Below, one piece after another: positions 1-9,451 of a stretch of DNA of 61,898 bases (positions within the stretch are counted from its first letter, which is position 1; each line of letters opens with the position of its first letter). A program made the position numbers and the translations under genes. Source of the stretch: Pseudolactococcus piscium (GTDB taxonomy: Bacteria; Bacillota; Bacilli; Lactobacillales; Streptococcaceae); assembly GCF_002441695.1 (NCBI RefSeq), contig NZ_JXJW01000017.1:1-61898 (forward strand), read 5' to 3'. Below the pieces are notes generated by a model. That model was not told the DNA's origin, did no database searches, and was given only the letters and a program-made list of their open reading frames with translations.

Positions 1-463
1 TTTTCATACGTTTTTAGAGGTGCCCTTAAGATTAATATATTAATTTGTTTAGTCAAATTTGTAAATGAAAGATATTGATCTATGAAATTAAAATCGTAAT
101 AATCAAGTAAACTAATGAACACTGACTTTATAAAAGATGTATTGATATTAATTTCAAAAAAGTAGCAGAGTAATTTAAAGTCTAATTGATACATTTGTCG
201 ATTAGACCTGTACTACAATTTGGTATAACTTATACGGTTGCAATCTCATTATTTGATAATCACTTAGTATTTGAAGACCCGTCCTCTATTTTTCAGTGTT
301 AATTCTGTAGAAACACCTTACAAATCAATTCAAAGAACGAAGAGGAAAGCGTTGTGAATGACCATTAATATTTCCTTCACTATTTCAATTATAGTATTCT
401 ATATAATACATTTAAAACAATTCTGCTCTTTTATTTTTCTATCTTGAAATAACTAGAATAGAC
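1..463. other. AT-rich gene-poor stretch
   Basis: I see no convincing gene here. The only candidate is a 29-codon ORF at 358-447 (+), a very hydrophobic peptide starting MTINISFTIS, with an AGAGGAAAG purine tract about 10 bases upstream. It has no recognisable family and could be chance. A TATAAT-like box occurs near 397-402. The region lies downstream of rpmG. Confidence 0.4.
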
Positions 464-497
464 AAAAAAACAACGCACTTAAGTGTAAGGCGCTGTT
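464..497 (-). terminator. Rho-independent terminator, minus strand
   Basis: On the minus strand an 8-bp stem (AACAGCGC with GCGTTGTT, one G-U pair) is followed by seven T. It lies about 150 bases past the rpmG stop codon, so it could end the rpmF-rpmG transcript, or belong to a lost gene in between. Confidence 0.65.
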
Positions 498-622
498 CTT
501 ATTCGAAACGTTAAACATTTTTTTATTTCTAGAAAAGGTAGTCAAAAAGGTAGTCATTGGGTTGATTTATACTGCAATATAGTGAAATTCAAAATTTCAA
601 GAATCGCTCTAAATCAAGCTTT

Positions 623-642
623 TACACGTCTACTGACGTGTA
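623..642. repeat. 8-bp inverted repeat just after rpmG
   Basis: TACACGTC-TACT-GACGTGTA is a perfect hairpin beginning eight bases past the rpmG stop codon. Neither strand has a T-run after it, so it is not a standard terminator. The 3' end of rpmG is, as I recall, an integration site for some streptococcal conjugative elements, so it could be a recombination site or scar. That is inference. Confidence 0.5.
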
Positions 643-650
643 CTGAACCC

Positions 651-800
651 TTACTTGACTTCTTTAAAAGTTACGTGTTTACGTAATTTTGGAGAGTATT
701 TTCTAAGTTCAAGACGGTCAGGTGTGTTACGTTTGCTTTTTTGAGTCAGGTACAAACGTTCGCCAGATTCTTTGTGTTCAAGAGTAATATTTACGCGCAT
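651..800 (-). CDS. rpmG: 50S ribosomal protein L33
   Basis: A 49-residue protein that was read manually because it is very short: it starts [17 protein letters not shown] and ends KHVTFKEVK. This matches bacterial L33, a structural protein of the large ribosomal subunit. No CxxC pairs are present, so it is the zinc-free (C-minus) paralogue type, which in other Firmicutes is linked to zinc limitation. It lies 18 bases downstream of rpmF on the same strand, and the pair is the usual rpmF-rpmG operon. The next downstream terminator is some 150 bases away. Confidence 0.95.
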   Translation of the reverse strand: MRVNITLEHKESGERLYLTQKSKRNTPDRLELRKYSPKLRKHVTFKEVK

Positions 801-818
801 CTTAGTTTGTCCTTTCTA

Positions 819-986
819 TTATTTTGTAACTTTTTTGCCTTTGTAATATCCTTTAAGGGATACACGGTGGCCGCGGCTGTAATCGCCAGTCGTTTCATCA
901 AATATAACTGTTGGTGCTGTCATTTTATAATGCGTACGACGCTTGTTTTTCTTAGATTTCGAGGTGTGACGTGCTGGAACTGCCAT
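819..986 (-). CDS. rpmF: 50S ribosomal protein L32
   Basis: A 55-residue protein with the classic start [20 protein letters not shown] and a basic C-terminus ending KGKKVTK. It is a structural component of the large ribosomal subunit. Like streptococcal L32 it lacks the zinc-binding cysteines found in some Bacillus paralogues. A strong AAGGAG ribosome-binding site precedes the ATG. It is the first gene of the rpmF-rpmG pair and has its own promoter upstream, at 1045-1073. Confidence 0.96.
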   Translation of the reverse strand: MAVPARHTSKSKKNKRRTHYKMTAPTVIFDETTGDYSRGHRVSLKGYYKGKKVTK

Positions 987-1044
987 TTTCTTAAATCTCC
1001 TTTTATTTTTTAAATTTGTTGCCTTGATTTCTCAATACTTATCT

Positions 1045-1073
1045 ATTCTAACAAAGTTCACTTGAGAAATCAA
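1045..1073 (-). promoter_or_regulatory. rpmF promoter
   Basis: Minus strand: -35 TTGATT (1068-1073), a 17-base spacer, and -10 TAGAAT (1045-1050). It is about 60 bases upstream of the rpmF start. An 11-bp inverted repeat (CTTGATTTCTC at 1023-1033 with GAGAAATCAAG) brackets the promoter. Confidence 0.65.
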
Positions 1074-1079
1074 GCATTT

Positions 1080-1103
1080 TTGTCAAGTATTTTTACTTGA
1101 CAA
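1080..1103. repeat. 10-bp hairpin between valS and rpmF
   Basis: TTGTCAAGTA and TACTTGACAA are separated by four T. Neither strand has a clear T-run following the stem, so termination of valS here is possible but not textbook. The stem contains a TTGACA box on both strands. Confidence 0.5.
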
Positions 1104-1131
1104 GAACTTGACCGATATCTGAGCTGATCTT

Positions 1132-3801
1132 TTAAGATAAGGTTTCCAGCTCAGTAATTCTAGCTTGGGTTGTTTCATATTTTGCTTGATAGTCTGCTTG
1201 CTTGGCTTTTTCTTTATCGACCACTTCAACTTTGGCATTAGCCACAAATTTCTCATTAGATAGCTTACGTGTTACCATATCCAACTCTTTTTGCCACTTA
1301 GCTAGTTCTTTTGTAAGACGGGCAATCTCATCTGAGATATTAATCAAGCCAGCGAGTGGTAAATAGATTTCAACATCTGAGAGAATGGCTGTCATCGCTT
1401 GAGATGGTACGTCAATATCAGTTGCAATAGCTAGTGTTTCAGGATTTGTAAAGCGCGTTAGGTAGGCGTCATTTGCCTTTAAAAAGGCTTCGATTTCAGG
1501 ATTCTCAGTCTTGATCAAGATTGGAATTGCTTTACTTGGTGCAGTATTTACCTCTGCACGACTATTACGGACAGATTTGATGATATCTTTGAGTGTCTCA
1601 ACACCACTGACTGCAGCATCATCTGTAAACTCAGGGCGCACTACTGGATAGGCAGCAGTTACCAAGCTACCTGTAATCAGACCAAGATTTTCAGAAATTT
1701 CTTCTGTTACAAATGGCATGATTGGGTGCAGTAAACGCAGAATTTGATCTAGGACATAGACTAGTACACTACGTGTGACATCTTTTTCTGCTTCATCTTG
1801 GCCATAAAGGACTTCTTTGGTTAATTCAACATACCAGTTGGCAAACTCTTCCCAGATAAAATTATAGAGGGCACGACCTGCTTCACCGAACTCAAATTTT
1901 TCAAAGTTTTTCGTCACATTTTCGATCGTCTCATTTAGCTTAGTTAAGATCCAGCGGTCAGTGACGTTACCTGCTGTTTTAGCTGCTACTTTATCAACAT
2001 TAGCTAAGATATCAGTTGCAGTAACCGTCTCCTTATTCATGATGATATAGCGTGAGATATTCCAGATTTTATTGATGAAATTCCAAGCCGCATCCATCTT
2101 CTCATAAGAGAAACGGACATCTTGACCTGGTGCAGAACCGTTTGATAGGAACCAACGTAAGGCATCCGCACCATATTTTTCGATGACATCCATCGGGTCA
2201 ATCCCGTTACCGAGAGACTTAGACATCTTACGGCCCTCTTCATCTCGAATCAAGCCATGAATCAAGACATTTTTAAAAGGTCTCTCTTCTGTAAATTCCA
2301 AACTTTGGAAGATCATACGGCTGACCCAGAAAAAGATGATGTCATAACCTGTCACCAAGGTTGACGTTGGGAAATAGCGCTTAAAGTCAGCAGCATCTTC
2401 ATCTGGCCACCCCATGGTTGAAAACGGCCATAAGGCTGAGGAGAACCACGTATCTAAGACATCATTATCCTGTGTCCAGCCATCACCTTCTGGTGCCGTC
2501 TCACCGACATACATTTGACCATCTACGTTATACCAAGCAGGGATTTGATGTCCCCACCATAGTTGACGTGAGATAACCCAGTCGTGGACGTTTTCCATCC
2601 ATTGTGTAAAGGTATCATTAAACCTTGGTGGGAAGAATTCAACAGCATTTTCTGTTTGTTGGTTAGCGATAGCATTTTTTGCCAGCTCATCCATTTTAAC
2701 AAACCATTGGGTAGACAAGCGAGGTTCTACTACAGCGCCTGAACGCTCAGAATGACCAACGCTATGCGTCATTTTCTCGATTTTAACAAGCTGTCCCATG
2801 CTATCCAGCTGAGAGATGATTGCTTTACGGGCTTCAAAACGATCCATGTCAGCAAAGTCAGCTGCTAACTCATTCATCGTGCCGTCATCATTCATGACAT
2901 TAATCATCGGTAAAGCATGACCTTGTGCATTCAGACGTTCTACGACATCAAAGTCGTTTGGATCATGAGCAGGTGTGATTTTTACGACACCTGTTCCTTT
3001 GGTCATATCCGCATGATCATCAGTTAAGACAGGGATCTCACGATTAACAAAAGGAACCATCACTGTTTTACCGATAATATCAGCATAGCGTTCATCTTTA
3101 GCATTGACAATCACGGCCACATCACCTAGGAGTGTTTCCGGACGTGTCGTCGCAATCTCGACCATGCCTGACCCATCTGTGAGCGGATACGTAATATGGT
3201 AAAAGGCACCTTCGACATCTTTATGGATCACTTCGATATCACTGAGGGCCGTACGTGCAGCTGGATCCCAGTTAATGATAAACTCACCACGGTAGATAAA
3301 GCCTTTTTCATATAGCTTAACGAATACTTTTTTGACAGCTTTTGATAAACCATCATCTAGGGTAAAGCGTTCACGTGAATAGTCGAGTGACAAGCCCATC
3401 TTGTTCCACTGAGACTTGATCGTCCCCGCGTACTCGTCTTTCCACTCCCAAACCTTGTCTAGGAATTTTTCACGGCCTAAATCATAACGAGTAATCCCGT
3501 CCTCACGTAAGCGTTCTTCAACCTTGGCTTGCGTTGCAATCCCTGCGTGGTCCATACCAGGCAACCATAGTGTATCGTAGCCTTGCATCCGCTTGGCACG
3601 AATGATGATATCTTGTAAAGTCGTGTCCCAAGCGTGACCAAGATGGAGCTTACCTGTCACATTTGGTGGTGGAATGACGATACTATAGGGCTCCGCAGTT
3701 AAATCGCCTGATGGCTTAAACACGCCTGCAGCAAGCCATTTGTCATAGCGTCCTGCTTCTACTTCTGTTGGATCGAATTTTGTTGACAGTTCTTTTGTCA
3801 T
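1132..3801 (-). CDS. valS: Valyl-tRNA synthetase
   Basis: An 889-residue cytoplasmic class I aminoacyl-tRNA synthetase that charges tRNA-Val. Visible signatures are the HIGH-type motif ([15 protein letters not shown], about residues 44-58), the KMSKS motif ([10 protein letters not shown], about 527-536), the large CP1 editing domain between them, and a C-terminal coiled-coil arm ([20 protein letters not shown] onwards) typical of ValRS. Length is normal for Firmicutes (about 880). It is transcribed from its own promoter through a T-box leader, so expression should rise when uncharged tRNA-Val accumulates. Confidence 0.98.
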   Translation of the reverse strand: MTKELSTKFDPTEVEAGRYDKWLAAGVFKPSGDLTAEPYSIVIPPPNVTGKLHLGHAWDTTLQDIIIRAKRMQGYDTLWLPGMDHAGIATQAKVEERLREDGITRYDLGREKFLDKVWEWKDEYAGTIKSQWNKMGLSLDYSRERFTLDDGLSKAVKKVFVKLYEKGFIYRGEFIINWDPAARTALSDIEVIHKDVEGAFYHITYPLTDGSGMVEIATTRPETLLGDVAVIVNAKDERYADIIGKTVMVPFVNREIPVLTDDHADMTKGTGVVKITPAHDPNDFDVVERLNAQGHALPMINVMNDDGTMNELAADFADMDRFEARKAIISQLDSMGQLVKIEKMTHSVGHSERSGAVVEPRLSTQWFVKMDELAKNAIANQQTENAVEFFPPRFNDTFTQWMENVHDWVISRQLWWGHQIPAWYNVDGQMYVGETAPEGDGWTQDNDVLDTWFSSALWPFSTMGWPDEDAADFKRYFPTSTLVTGYDIIFFWVSRMIFQSLEFTEERPFKNVLIHGLIRDEEGRKMSKSLGNGIDPMDVIEKYGADALRWFLSNGSAPGQDVRFSYEKMDAAWNFINKIWNISRYIIMNKETVTATDILANVDKVAAKTAGNVTDRWILTKLNETIENVTKNFEKFEFGEAGRALYNFIWEEFANWYVELTKEVLYGQDEAEKDVTRSVLVYVLDQILRLLHPIMPFVTEEISENLGLITGSLVTAAYPVVRPEFTDDAAVSGVETLKDIIKSVRNSRAEVNTAPSKAIPILIKTENPEIEAFLKANDAYLTRFTNPETLAIATDIDVPSQAMTAILSDVEIYLPLAGLINISDEIARLTKELAKWQKELDMVTRKLSNEKFVANAKVEVVDKEKAKQADYQAKYETTQARITELETLS

Positions 3802-3884
3802 GCTTTTCTCCTCTATCTTACTTATCTTATTTTCTGACTCATCTACTTGCTTTTCAGTTAATCGGAAATCCGTTTGAAATCAAA

Positions 3885-4073
3885 CAAAAAGCCCCCTATT
3901 ATAATGAATAGGACGCTTTCACGTGGTACCACCTAAATTCCCAAACGGTGTTTGAGCACTCGATTTTTTTATTCAGTTGATCAAAAAGTAACTATTGTAA
4001 AGGTATCGACGTCATTTTCAGCAATCTGACGTTCTCTGCTACGATACCGACTTTACAAACCTCTTCTTGTTTG
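3885..4073 (-). promoter_or_regulatory. Valine T-box leader of valS
   Basis: The T-box core AGGTGGTACCACG is at 3922-3934. It is followed by a terminator hairpin (AAAGCGTCCTATT with AATAGGGGGCTTT, then TTTTG; 3885-3918). Upstream, a nested stem (TTGTAAAG/CTTTACAA, GGTATCG/CGATACC, ACGTCA/TGACGT) spans only 3995-4059. A GTC triplet at 4008-4010 fits a valine specifier. The left side of the stem carries an AGAGA bulge, as expected of a specifier loop. The product prevents termination when uncharged tRNA-Val pairs with the specifier and the T-box. Confidence 0.9.
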
Positions 4074-4079
4074 ACCTTC

Positions 4080-4108
4080 ATTTTAGCAAAATATGCACGC
4101 GCCGTCAA
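4080..4108 (-). promoter_or_regulatory. valS promoter
   Basis: Minus strand: -35 TTGACG (4103-4108), 17-base spacer, -10 TAAAAT (4080-4085). Transcription would start near 4073, just before T-box stem I. Confidence 0.75.
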
Positions 4109-4129
4109 CTTCCTTGACGACTGCCAAGC

Positions 4130-4753
4130 TTATTTGGGCAAGACTGTCGATACAAAGTTTGCAAGGCCTCGCTCATGTTGCATCTGATGGTTACAGGCAT
4201 CACTATCTAAACAGATATAATTGCCATTTTTAGTATAGGTGCCATCCACGTTTGACTTGGTCAAGGCCATGAACTGCACTACCTGTGACGTCTGTGAGCA
4301 GATGGCACAGGTATTCTTTTTCGTGTCTGCACCGATGGTACCGTAAATCCCCATCGTCTGACCAGCATGGTTGACCAGCATATACTTGCGATGACTGGCT
4401 AAATCGTTCCAAGCAAAATAAGTGTAATCCCTTAACTCAAGGTGTTTAACCTCAGGTACTTTTAGTTTCTTGACTTTCTTAAACAGTTTTTGGATCACTG
4501 CCTTAGTCGGAAACTCAAATGGGACGACCTCAGCCTTAACTGATGCCAATAATTTTTCTGCACCCTCTTTTGTCAAAGTTGGTGACTTGATATCACGGAT
4601 AAACGGCGCAAGCGTCTCTGATAATTGATACATCTCATCCGAAATTTGTGCGTAGAGTGCCTCTTGTGTCTCGACTGAATTCACTGAATGATAGGCATTA
4701 ATTAACTCAAAGGTGAGATGCCGAATCCGGTTAAAGTCAGATGGTGTGATCAA
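4130..4753 (-). CDS. FusB/FusC-family elongation factor G-binding protein
   Basis: A 207-residue protein resembling the FusB family, which binds EF-G and helps release it from the ribosome; some members give fusidic acid resistance. The N-terminal half is helical. The C-terminal half has the family's treble-clef zinc site: CAICSQ (about residues 149-154) and CLDSDACNHQM (about 181-191) supply the Cys ligands. The start is a TTG whose bases overlap the ebfC stop codon (TTGA), and no ATG occurs until residue 43, so translation is probably coupled to ebfC. Whether this chromosomal member gives resistance or only assists translation cannot be told from the sequence. Confidence 0.82.
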   Translation of the reverse strand: MITPSDFNRIRHLTFELINAYHSVNSVETQEALYAQISDEMYQLSETLAPFIRDIKSPTLTKEGAEKLLASVKAEVVPFEFPTKAVIQKLFKKVKKLKVPEVKHLELRDYTYFAWNDLASHRKYMLVNHAGQTMGIYGTIGADTKKNTCAICSQTSQVVQFMALTKSNVDGTYTKNGNYICLDSDACNHQMQHERGLANFVSTVLPK

Positions 4754-5049
4754 AATGGTAAGCCTTTGGTAAATTTGCCAAGTTTTTGTTCAGTCGTTTT
4801 ATCGATGTCAACCAAGGCACTGTTGACAGCTTGGGCGATCATGTCTGACAAAGTTTCTGGATCTTCTGGATCGATCAAGTCTGTCGCGATATCGATATTT
4901 ACAAGCTTACGATCGCCTGTAAACGCAACTTTGACCAAGTCTTGTGCAGATGTCCCATAAAAAGTCGTTGCTTCAATATCAGCTTGTGCAACCTTCATAT
5001 TCTTTTGTAAATCCTGGGCTTGTTTCATCATTTTTTGCATGTTCATCAT
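4750..5049 (-). CDS. ebfC: YbaB/EbfC family nucleoid-associated protein
   Basis: A 99-residue protein matching YbaB/EbfC, a small dimeric DNA-binding protein. Features seen are the Met/Gln-rich N-terminal helix (MNMQKMMKQAQDLQKNM), a central beta region (VKVAFTGDRKLVNIDI) and the acidic DPEDPETLSDMIAQAVN helix. Translation may start at the first, second or fourth residue (MMNM). It is upstream of, and overlaps by 4 bases, the FusB-like gene, making a two-gene operon. In streptococci the 3' end of ebfC is also, as I recall, a target of some integrative elements; none is inserted here. Confidence 0.92.
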   Translation of the reverse strand: MMNMQKMMKQAQDLQKNMKVAQADIEATTFYGTSAQDLVKVAFTGDRKLVNIDIATDLIDPEDPETLSDMIAQAVNSALVDIDKTTEQKLGKFTKGLPF

Positions 5050-5218
5050 AGTTATGTACCATTTCCTTTATTCTATAGGCTTCATAGCCATTTTTACTTT
5101 TTCTACTGACCACAACTAACCATTTTTTTAAATCATCAAAAGTGTTAGCCACTTCTTTTTGCTCTGCAGGGGATAAGAAGACAGCCTCTATCATCCTTTG
5201 TGCTATGGTTTTGGACAT
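4979..5218 (-). CDS. Small hypothetical protein upstream of ebfC
   Basis: A 79-codon ORF, starting MSKTIAQRMIEAVFLSPAEQ, that overlaps the first 71 bases of ebfC in another frame. The first 60 residues look protein-like (mixed charged and hydrophobic, helical). The last 20 residues lie in the overlap and may be chance. The first ATG has little space after a weak AGAAG tract; an internal ATG (residue 9) follows AAAGG. I recognise no family. It may be a real gene translationally linked to ebfC, or a spurious ORF in the ebfC leader. Confidence 0.4.
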   Translation of the reverse strand: MSKTIAQRMIEAVFLSPAEQKEVANTFDDLKKWLVVVSRKSKNGYEAYRIKEMVHNYDEHAKNDETSPGFTKEYEGCTS

Positions 5219-5295
5219 CTTCTATTTTAACATCTTTATACCTTTCTGTCAGCCGATACTTGTTTAGCAACTTAGTTTAAATGATTCGATTTATC

Positions 5296-5320
5296 AAAAA
5301 GCCAGTACTTCAGTACTGGC
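5296..5320 (-). terminator. Terminator of the LPQTG adhesin gene
   Basis: GCCAGTAC-TGAA-GTACTGGC on the minus strand is an 8-bp perfect stem followed by TTTTT. It is 40 bases after the stop codon of the adhesin. Confidence 0.85.
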
Positions 5321-5359
5321 CAAAAGTATTTGACAAATCGCTACTACGAGCTAAATAGA

Positions 5360-8300
5360 TCACTCTCGCTTTTTACTGATAAACCAGGTGATATATGTCA
5401 TGGCCAACAAACCAATCATAACGATTAAACGACTGTCCTTGTCACCTGTTTGCGGTAGTTTTTTCACTTTAGATTCTGTAGCAGTGGACATCGACGACTT
5501 TCCTTTGTCACCTTGATCAGCCTGTTTATCTGTTTCTAAGACTTTTGAAATCACTTTAATTGTTGCCACAGCACTCACATTACCATTCTGATAAGTGACG
5601 TCGTAACTGCCAACCTGATTACTGTCTACCGTGCCCGTGACTGTTAGGTCTGATAGGATGAGTGGCGAACCCGTTTTATCTGTGGCTGATACAAAATTGT
5701 CCTCAGCTTGCCAAGTGTCTCCTGCATAAATCGTTGTATCTTTTGTCATAATCGTTGTTTTATCTGATACAACAGTCACAATAGCTACTGCATGAACATT
5801 CCCATTTTGATAATCGACCTCGTATCTGCCTGGTCGACTACTGTCTACTGTACCAGTAACACTTAAATCTGATAGAGCAAGTGGCACGCCAGTTCTATCA
5901 GTGGCTGATACGAAGTTATCCTCAGCTTGCCAACTCTCACCAACATATAAGCTGGAGTTTTTAACACCTACAGAACTCAAATCATTTTCTTGAATTAACC
6001 CAATAGAAAATTGATTGTCATTTCTCGTTAATTGAATTTCTGTCCCTGATAGATAGGCATCTGGAATGATATAACCAGCTGGTGCCTGCGTTACAAATAG
6101 TGTATACTTTCCAGTTTGTATATCGTTTAATGTATAGTTACCATTTTTATCTGTTTCGATTGTTTGCATTAGATCAGTTAATTGATTAACTAATACTAAG
6201 GTAACACCCGGAATTTTAGTCGTTGGCTGTTCACGATTATAAACCTCAAACAGTGCCTGTGCTTTATAAATAATCCCCTCAGAGTCACCTGCAGAAAATT
6301 GTAAGTTGGTAACTGAAGATGTCGCTGTTCGTTCTTTTTCCGATAAGCTTTCAATACTACTAGAAGAAACTGTCATCATTGCAGAAATCTGTCCAGCATT
6401 CTGTGAGATGACACTATAGCTAATATCAATATTTTCTGTCAATGTATAATCACTAAAAATAATATTGACACCTTCAGAAGTCTTCTGGACTTTGTAACTA
6501 TTTCTAGGAACTCGACTAATTTCAATTGAATTGATATCTATTTCTCCGCCCGTATTCCCTAAAGATTTCATCTCAAAAATGGGATTAACAACTTTTTTCG
6601 TTGTCTGATTAATATTTTGAGTAGACCCCTTGACGGTCGTCAAATTTTTGGTTCCTACAACTGCACTTTGTGCTATGGTAACAATATCCGTAACAGTATT
6701 CGTCACCTGTATTGTAGAAACACTTTCCTCATTATTGTTTTGAGGTTCCTTCGCATAGCCAGAAATACTAGTTGTTTGATTAGCCTGCCATCCATTCGCA
6801 TAGCTGTAAGCTATCATGTAACGCTTATTAGTCGTTCCAAAGTTGAAGAGATACTGATTAGTTGCAGTATCGAAGCTAATCTCTGGATACCCAACATCAG
6901 TTTTCTTCATCAGATTACTAGTATAACCTCCTCGATCCCAATATTGTGGATAAATTGCATCAACCTGATCATTTGATACATCATAGATATCAAAGACAAC
7001 ATCTGTATTTTTAGGAATTATAGTCCTAACAGATAGGTTTTCTATCGTATCTTGACGTGCATTTACCAAGAACTGATTTTTGCTTCCTTGTAAGGTTTTT
7101 TCAGAATACAATTTCCTGCCTGTAGATACATAGCTTTCAATACTATCCATACCATCTGCCTTAATTGTTATCGGAATTTTATCAACAGGAATCACTTTAG
7201 TTGTAGGTAATCCGTCTGGTACATAATTGAAGCCAATAGCAAATTGTACAGAACGGACAATCGGTGAAGTAAATTTTACCAGGGTACCTCCAGCAACTTT
7301 GCTGATTGTGTAATCTACATTAAGTTTGTAATAGTAATTAACATCTCTGACTTCTCTTAAACTTAAGTAATCTGGGTGTTTAACAAAAATTTCTAGGTGA
7401 TTCATTGGCAAAGCGTTGCTGGCTTCAATATTAAGGACAGTATCACTGCTATAAGCACCATTTTGATAATAATTGCCCCATGCAGTTTCAGCATTACTTG
7501 GGTTAATGATCGAAATCGGCTCAACATAATCATCGCCAACAATTTTAAATGCTTTACCAGGAATCAAAGGAGAAGATACGTTAATGATGATATCTTTTTT
7601 ATTAAAGGGCACTGTAAGAAAGGTTGACCCAAGCCGAAGATTGCTATCTATTTTAGCAGTAATAATTGTTTCATTATCTTTTGTCTGAACATCAAAGTAA
7701 TCTGATACTTGGACAGACTGATATAATGCATCATTAGCTAAGAGTTTATCTAACGTAATGGGTTGTCCATTCTGGCTAGTAATTACGACCTTCTCTCCAG
7801 CTTTCATTTCAGTCGGCATACTATGAATATATAAAGCATACTTTCCTTTGCTACCAAATAAACTCCCACCAAGGATTGCATCGTTAGTTCTTGAGTAAAT
7901 TTCTTTTTCATCTCTACTCGTTTTAGCACTTAAAGAGATGCCAGATCTTTTTCCTGCAACATTTTTTAATGAAATAGATCCCAATCCAGTTGTTGGATAT
8001 CCCTTACTATAGTAATATGCATAATCACTGATCGCTGATAAACTAATTGTAAACTTATAAGAAACGGCGTATGCTTTTTGCCTATTTAGCCGTGCTATTT
8101 GAACCGAGGTGTCCTGTACTGTATTGCTTAAAATCGTGTAATCCGTACCTTCTGTTAATTCAGTCTGACTATCCGGGTTCACGTTCCCTTTAATATCTAC
8201 ATCAAAGCAAGAAACAGCTAGTGCTCTCATATCTTGTTTCTTATAGACAGCATCCGGTGAGCTTGCAAGCGTTAACGAAAGTGTAGTCTCCCCTGAAAGG

Positions 8301-9100
8301 TTTCGATCTAAGTTATAGTAAACCACGCCATCTAAACCAATAATACTTTTGTTTTCAACATACTTAAGTGTATCAACTGTTTCATATAAATCAAATGAAT
8401 AAGTTGTTTGTGCTAAATCACCTATCATAATTTTGACTTGTGGTTCTTTTTCCGTATATAAAAAACTCTTTAACTCAATCGAAAATGATACATCTGTAAC
8501 TGCTTGTGAAAAGGTAACTGTTAACTGCTTCGTGCTACCAAGTACTTGCCAACTCGCATCGATTCCTGCTATCATACCAGAACTATCTGAAAAGCCAAGA
8601 TTATCTGGTAATGTCATTACAAACGTTGAACCCGCTGGATAAGCCTTATTTGCAACTTCAAAGTCCAGCTTCAACTTTACTGGTGTATTATTTAATAGAC
8701 GTGTTTCAGTAGTCATACTATACGCCACGTCATCCATAGAGGTAAGTGTCGCTTTTTTTAACAACTGATCTGTAATATTAGTCTCTTGCGTTATGCCACT
8801 GTCCGTTTTTACAGGTTCGGTAGCCGTTTCTTTGTCTGTCTCATCTGTTATTGATGCTTTTGACTGATTCACGGGCGATTTTTCGGCTGGTATCTCATCT
8901 GGTAAATCACTACTTTGCTTAACCCCCGATTCCGCATGCACGTCATTCTTTACAGCAGTCGTCATTTCCCCCTGATGACTATCCCTTGTTTCAGCAACAG
9001 CCAATAGTGGTCCTATTACTTGTGATAGACTCAACACCCCGATCAATATCAATCCATATAATCTTTGACTTACTTTTTTCACACTGTTTCTCTCTTTCAA
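5360..9100 (-). CDS. LPQTG-anchored surface adhesin with CnaB and Ig-like domains
   Basis: A 1246-residue secreted, sortase-anchored protein. The N-terminus has a signal peptide (residues 1-36, hydrophobic LILIGVLSLSQVIGPLLA, cleavage near AVA-ET). A Glu/Lys/Thr-rich linker follows to about residue 110, then a long beta-rich region (about 120-950) resembling adhesin-type Ig folds. Near residues 990-1065 is a SpaA/CnaB-like module (KIPGVTLVLVN, TDKNGNYTLNDIQTGKYTL, QAPAGYIIPD). Two tandem Ig-like repeats come next. The C-terminus has LPQTGD, a hydrophobic helix and KKRE, a sortase A substrate. It probably binds a host, plant or matrix ligand that the sequence does not reveal. It is monocistronic, with its own promoter and terminator. 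Confidence 0.9.
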   Translation of the reverse strand: MKERNSVKKVSQRLYGLILIGVLSLSQVIGPLLAVAETRDSHQGEMTTAVKNDVHAESGVKQSSDLPDEIPAEKSPVNQSKASITDETDKETATEPVKTDSGITQETNITDQLLKKATLTSMDDVAYSMTTETRLLNNTPVKLKLDFEVANKAYPAGSTFVMTLPDNLGFSDSSGMIAGIDASWQVLGSTKQLTVTFSQAVTDVSFSIELKSFLYTEKEPQVKIMIGDLAQTTYSFDLYETVDTLKYVENKSIIGLDGVVYYNLDRNLSGETTLSLTLASSPDAVYKKQDMRALAVSCFDVDIKGNVNPDSQTELTEGTDYTILSNTVQDTSVQIARLNRQKAYAVSYKFTISLSAISDYAYYYSKGYPTTGLGSISLKNVAGKRSGISLSAKTSRDEKEIYSRTNDAILGGSLFGSKGKYALYIHSMPTEMKAGEKVVITSQNGQPITLDKLLANDALYQSVQVSDYFDVQTKDNETIITAKIDSNLRLGSTFLTVPFNKKDIIINVSSPLIPGKAFKIVGDDYVEPISIINPSNAETAWGNYYQNGAYSSDTVLNIEASNALPMNHLEIFVKHPDYLSLREVRDVNYYYKLNVDYTISKVAGGTLVKFTSPIVRSVQFAIGFNYVPDGLPTTKVIPVDKIPITIKADGMDSIESYVSTGRKLYSEKTLQGSKNQFLVNARQDTIENLSVRTIIPKNTDVVFDIYDVSNDQVDAIYPQYWDRGGYTSNLMKKTDVGYPEISFDTATNQYLFNFGTTNKRYMIAYSYANGWQANQTTSISGYAKEPQNNNEESVSTIQVTNTVTDIVTIAQSAVVGTKNLTTVKGSTQNINQTTKKVVNPIFEMKSLGNTGGEIDINSIEISRVPRNSYKVQKTSEGVNIIFSDYTLTENIDISYSVISQNAGQISAMMTVSSSSIESLSEKERTATSSVTNLQFSAGDSEGIIYKAQALFEVYNREQPTTKIPGVTLVLVNQLTDLMQTIETDKNGNYTLNDIQTGKYTLFVTQAPAGYIIPDAYLSGTEIQLTRNDNQFSIGLIQENDLSSVGVKNSSLYVGESWQAEDNFVSATDRTGVPLALSDLSVTGTVDSSRPGRYEVDYQNGNVHAVAIVTVVSDKTTIMTKDTTIYAGDTWQAEDNFVSATDKTGSPLILSDLTVTGTVDSNQVGSYDVTYQNGNVSAVATIKVISKVLETDKQADQGDKGKSSMSTATESKVKKLPQTGDKDSRLIVMIGLLAMTYITWFISKKRE
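5560..5962 (-). repeat. Two tandem Ig-like repeats inside the adhesin gene
   Basis: Two copies of about 65 codons (about 5560-5745 and 5766-5962) encode nearly matching segments. Both contain WQAEDNFVSATD, a P-L-LSDL-VTGTVDS stretch and YQNGNV-AVA. The DNA is also visibly similar, so copy number could change by recombination. Confidence 0.8.
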
Positions 9101-9196
9101 TTTCCGTCTGCATCAATCAATAATTTCATTTTCCTTTTAAAAACACGATAAATAATAAGGATATAACTACATCTTTATTAATAACCCTCGCTTTTT

Positions 9197-9225
9197 ATTA
9201 TAATATATTTACATTTAAATGTCTA
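9197..9225 (-). promoter_or_regulatory. Promoter of the adhesin gene
   Basis: Minus strand: -35 TAGACA (9220-9225), 17-base spacer, -10 TATAAT (9197-9202). The untranslated leader would be roughly 90 bases. The rest of the 9101-9401 interval is AT-rich with no recognisable riboswitch. Confidence 0.65.
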
Positions 9226-9401
9226 TACCAATTTCATTTTTTCAGACACTCATTAGATTGGAGTGATTTTAAAACTAGAAAATTGTCTTAAAATGAGAAA
9301 ATAACTTGCAGAATATGCCTCAATAAGCTATAAATACGAACTTTATTTTCTTATCCAGAACTGGACATAGTTTTTTTCTAAGACAAAATTAGGTCATTCG
9401 G

Positions 9402-9410
9402 TGTTATACT
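9402..9410 (+). promoter_or_regulatory. Extended -10 promoter of mmuP
   Basis: TG-T-TATACT is an extended -10 element about 40 bases before the mmuP start. I found no clear S-box or T-box, so any methionine control would be through a protein regulator. Confidence 0.55.
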
Positions 9411-9451
9411 AAATAAATATTGTGTTATGCAGGTATCAAAAAGGAGGAACT

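Noticed and set aside
741-1013. 90-codon ORF on the plus strand
   Set aside because: It lies opposite rpmG and rpmF, which are clear ribosomal protein genes, and has no ribosome-binding site.
1080-1103. Hairpin considered as the valS terminator
   Set aside because: No T-run follows the stem on the minus strand, so it was left as a repeat.
9226-9401. SAM or T-box riboswitch upstream of mmuP
   Set aside because: No T-box core or S-box stems are seen, and the leader after the promoter is only about 40 bases.
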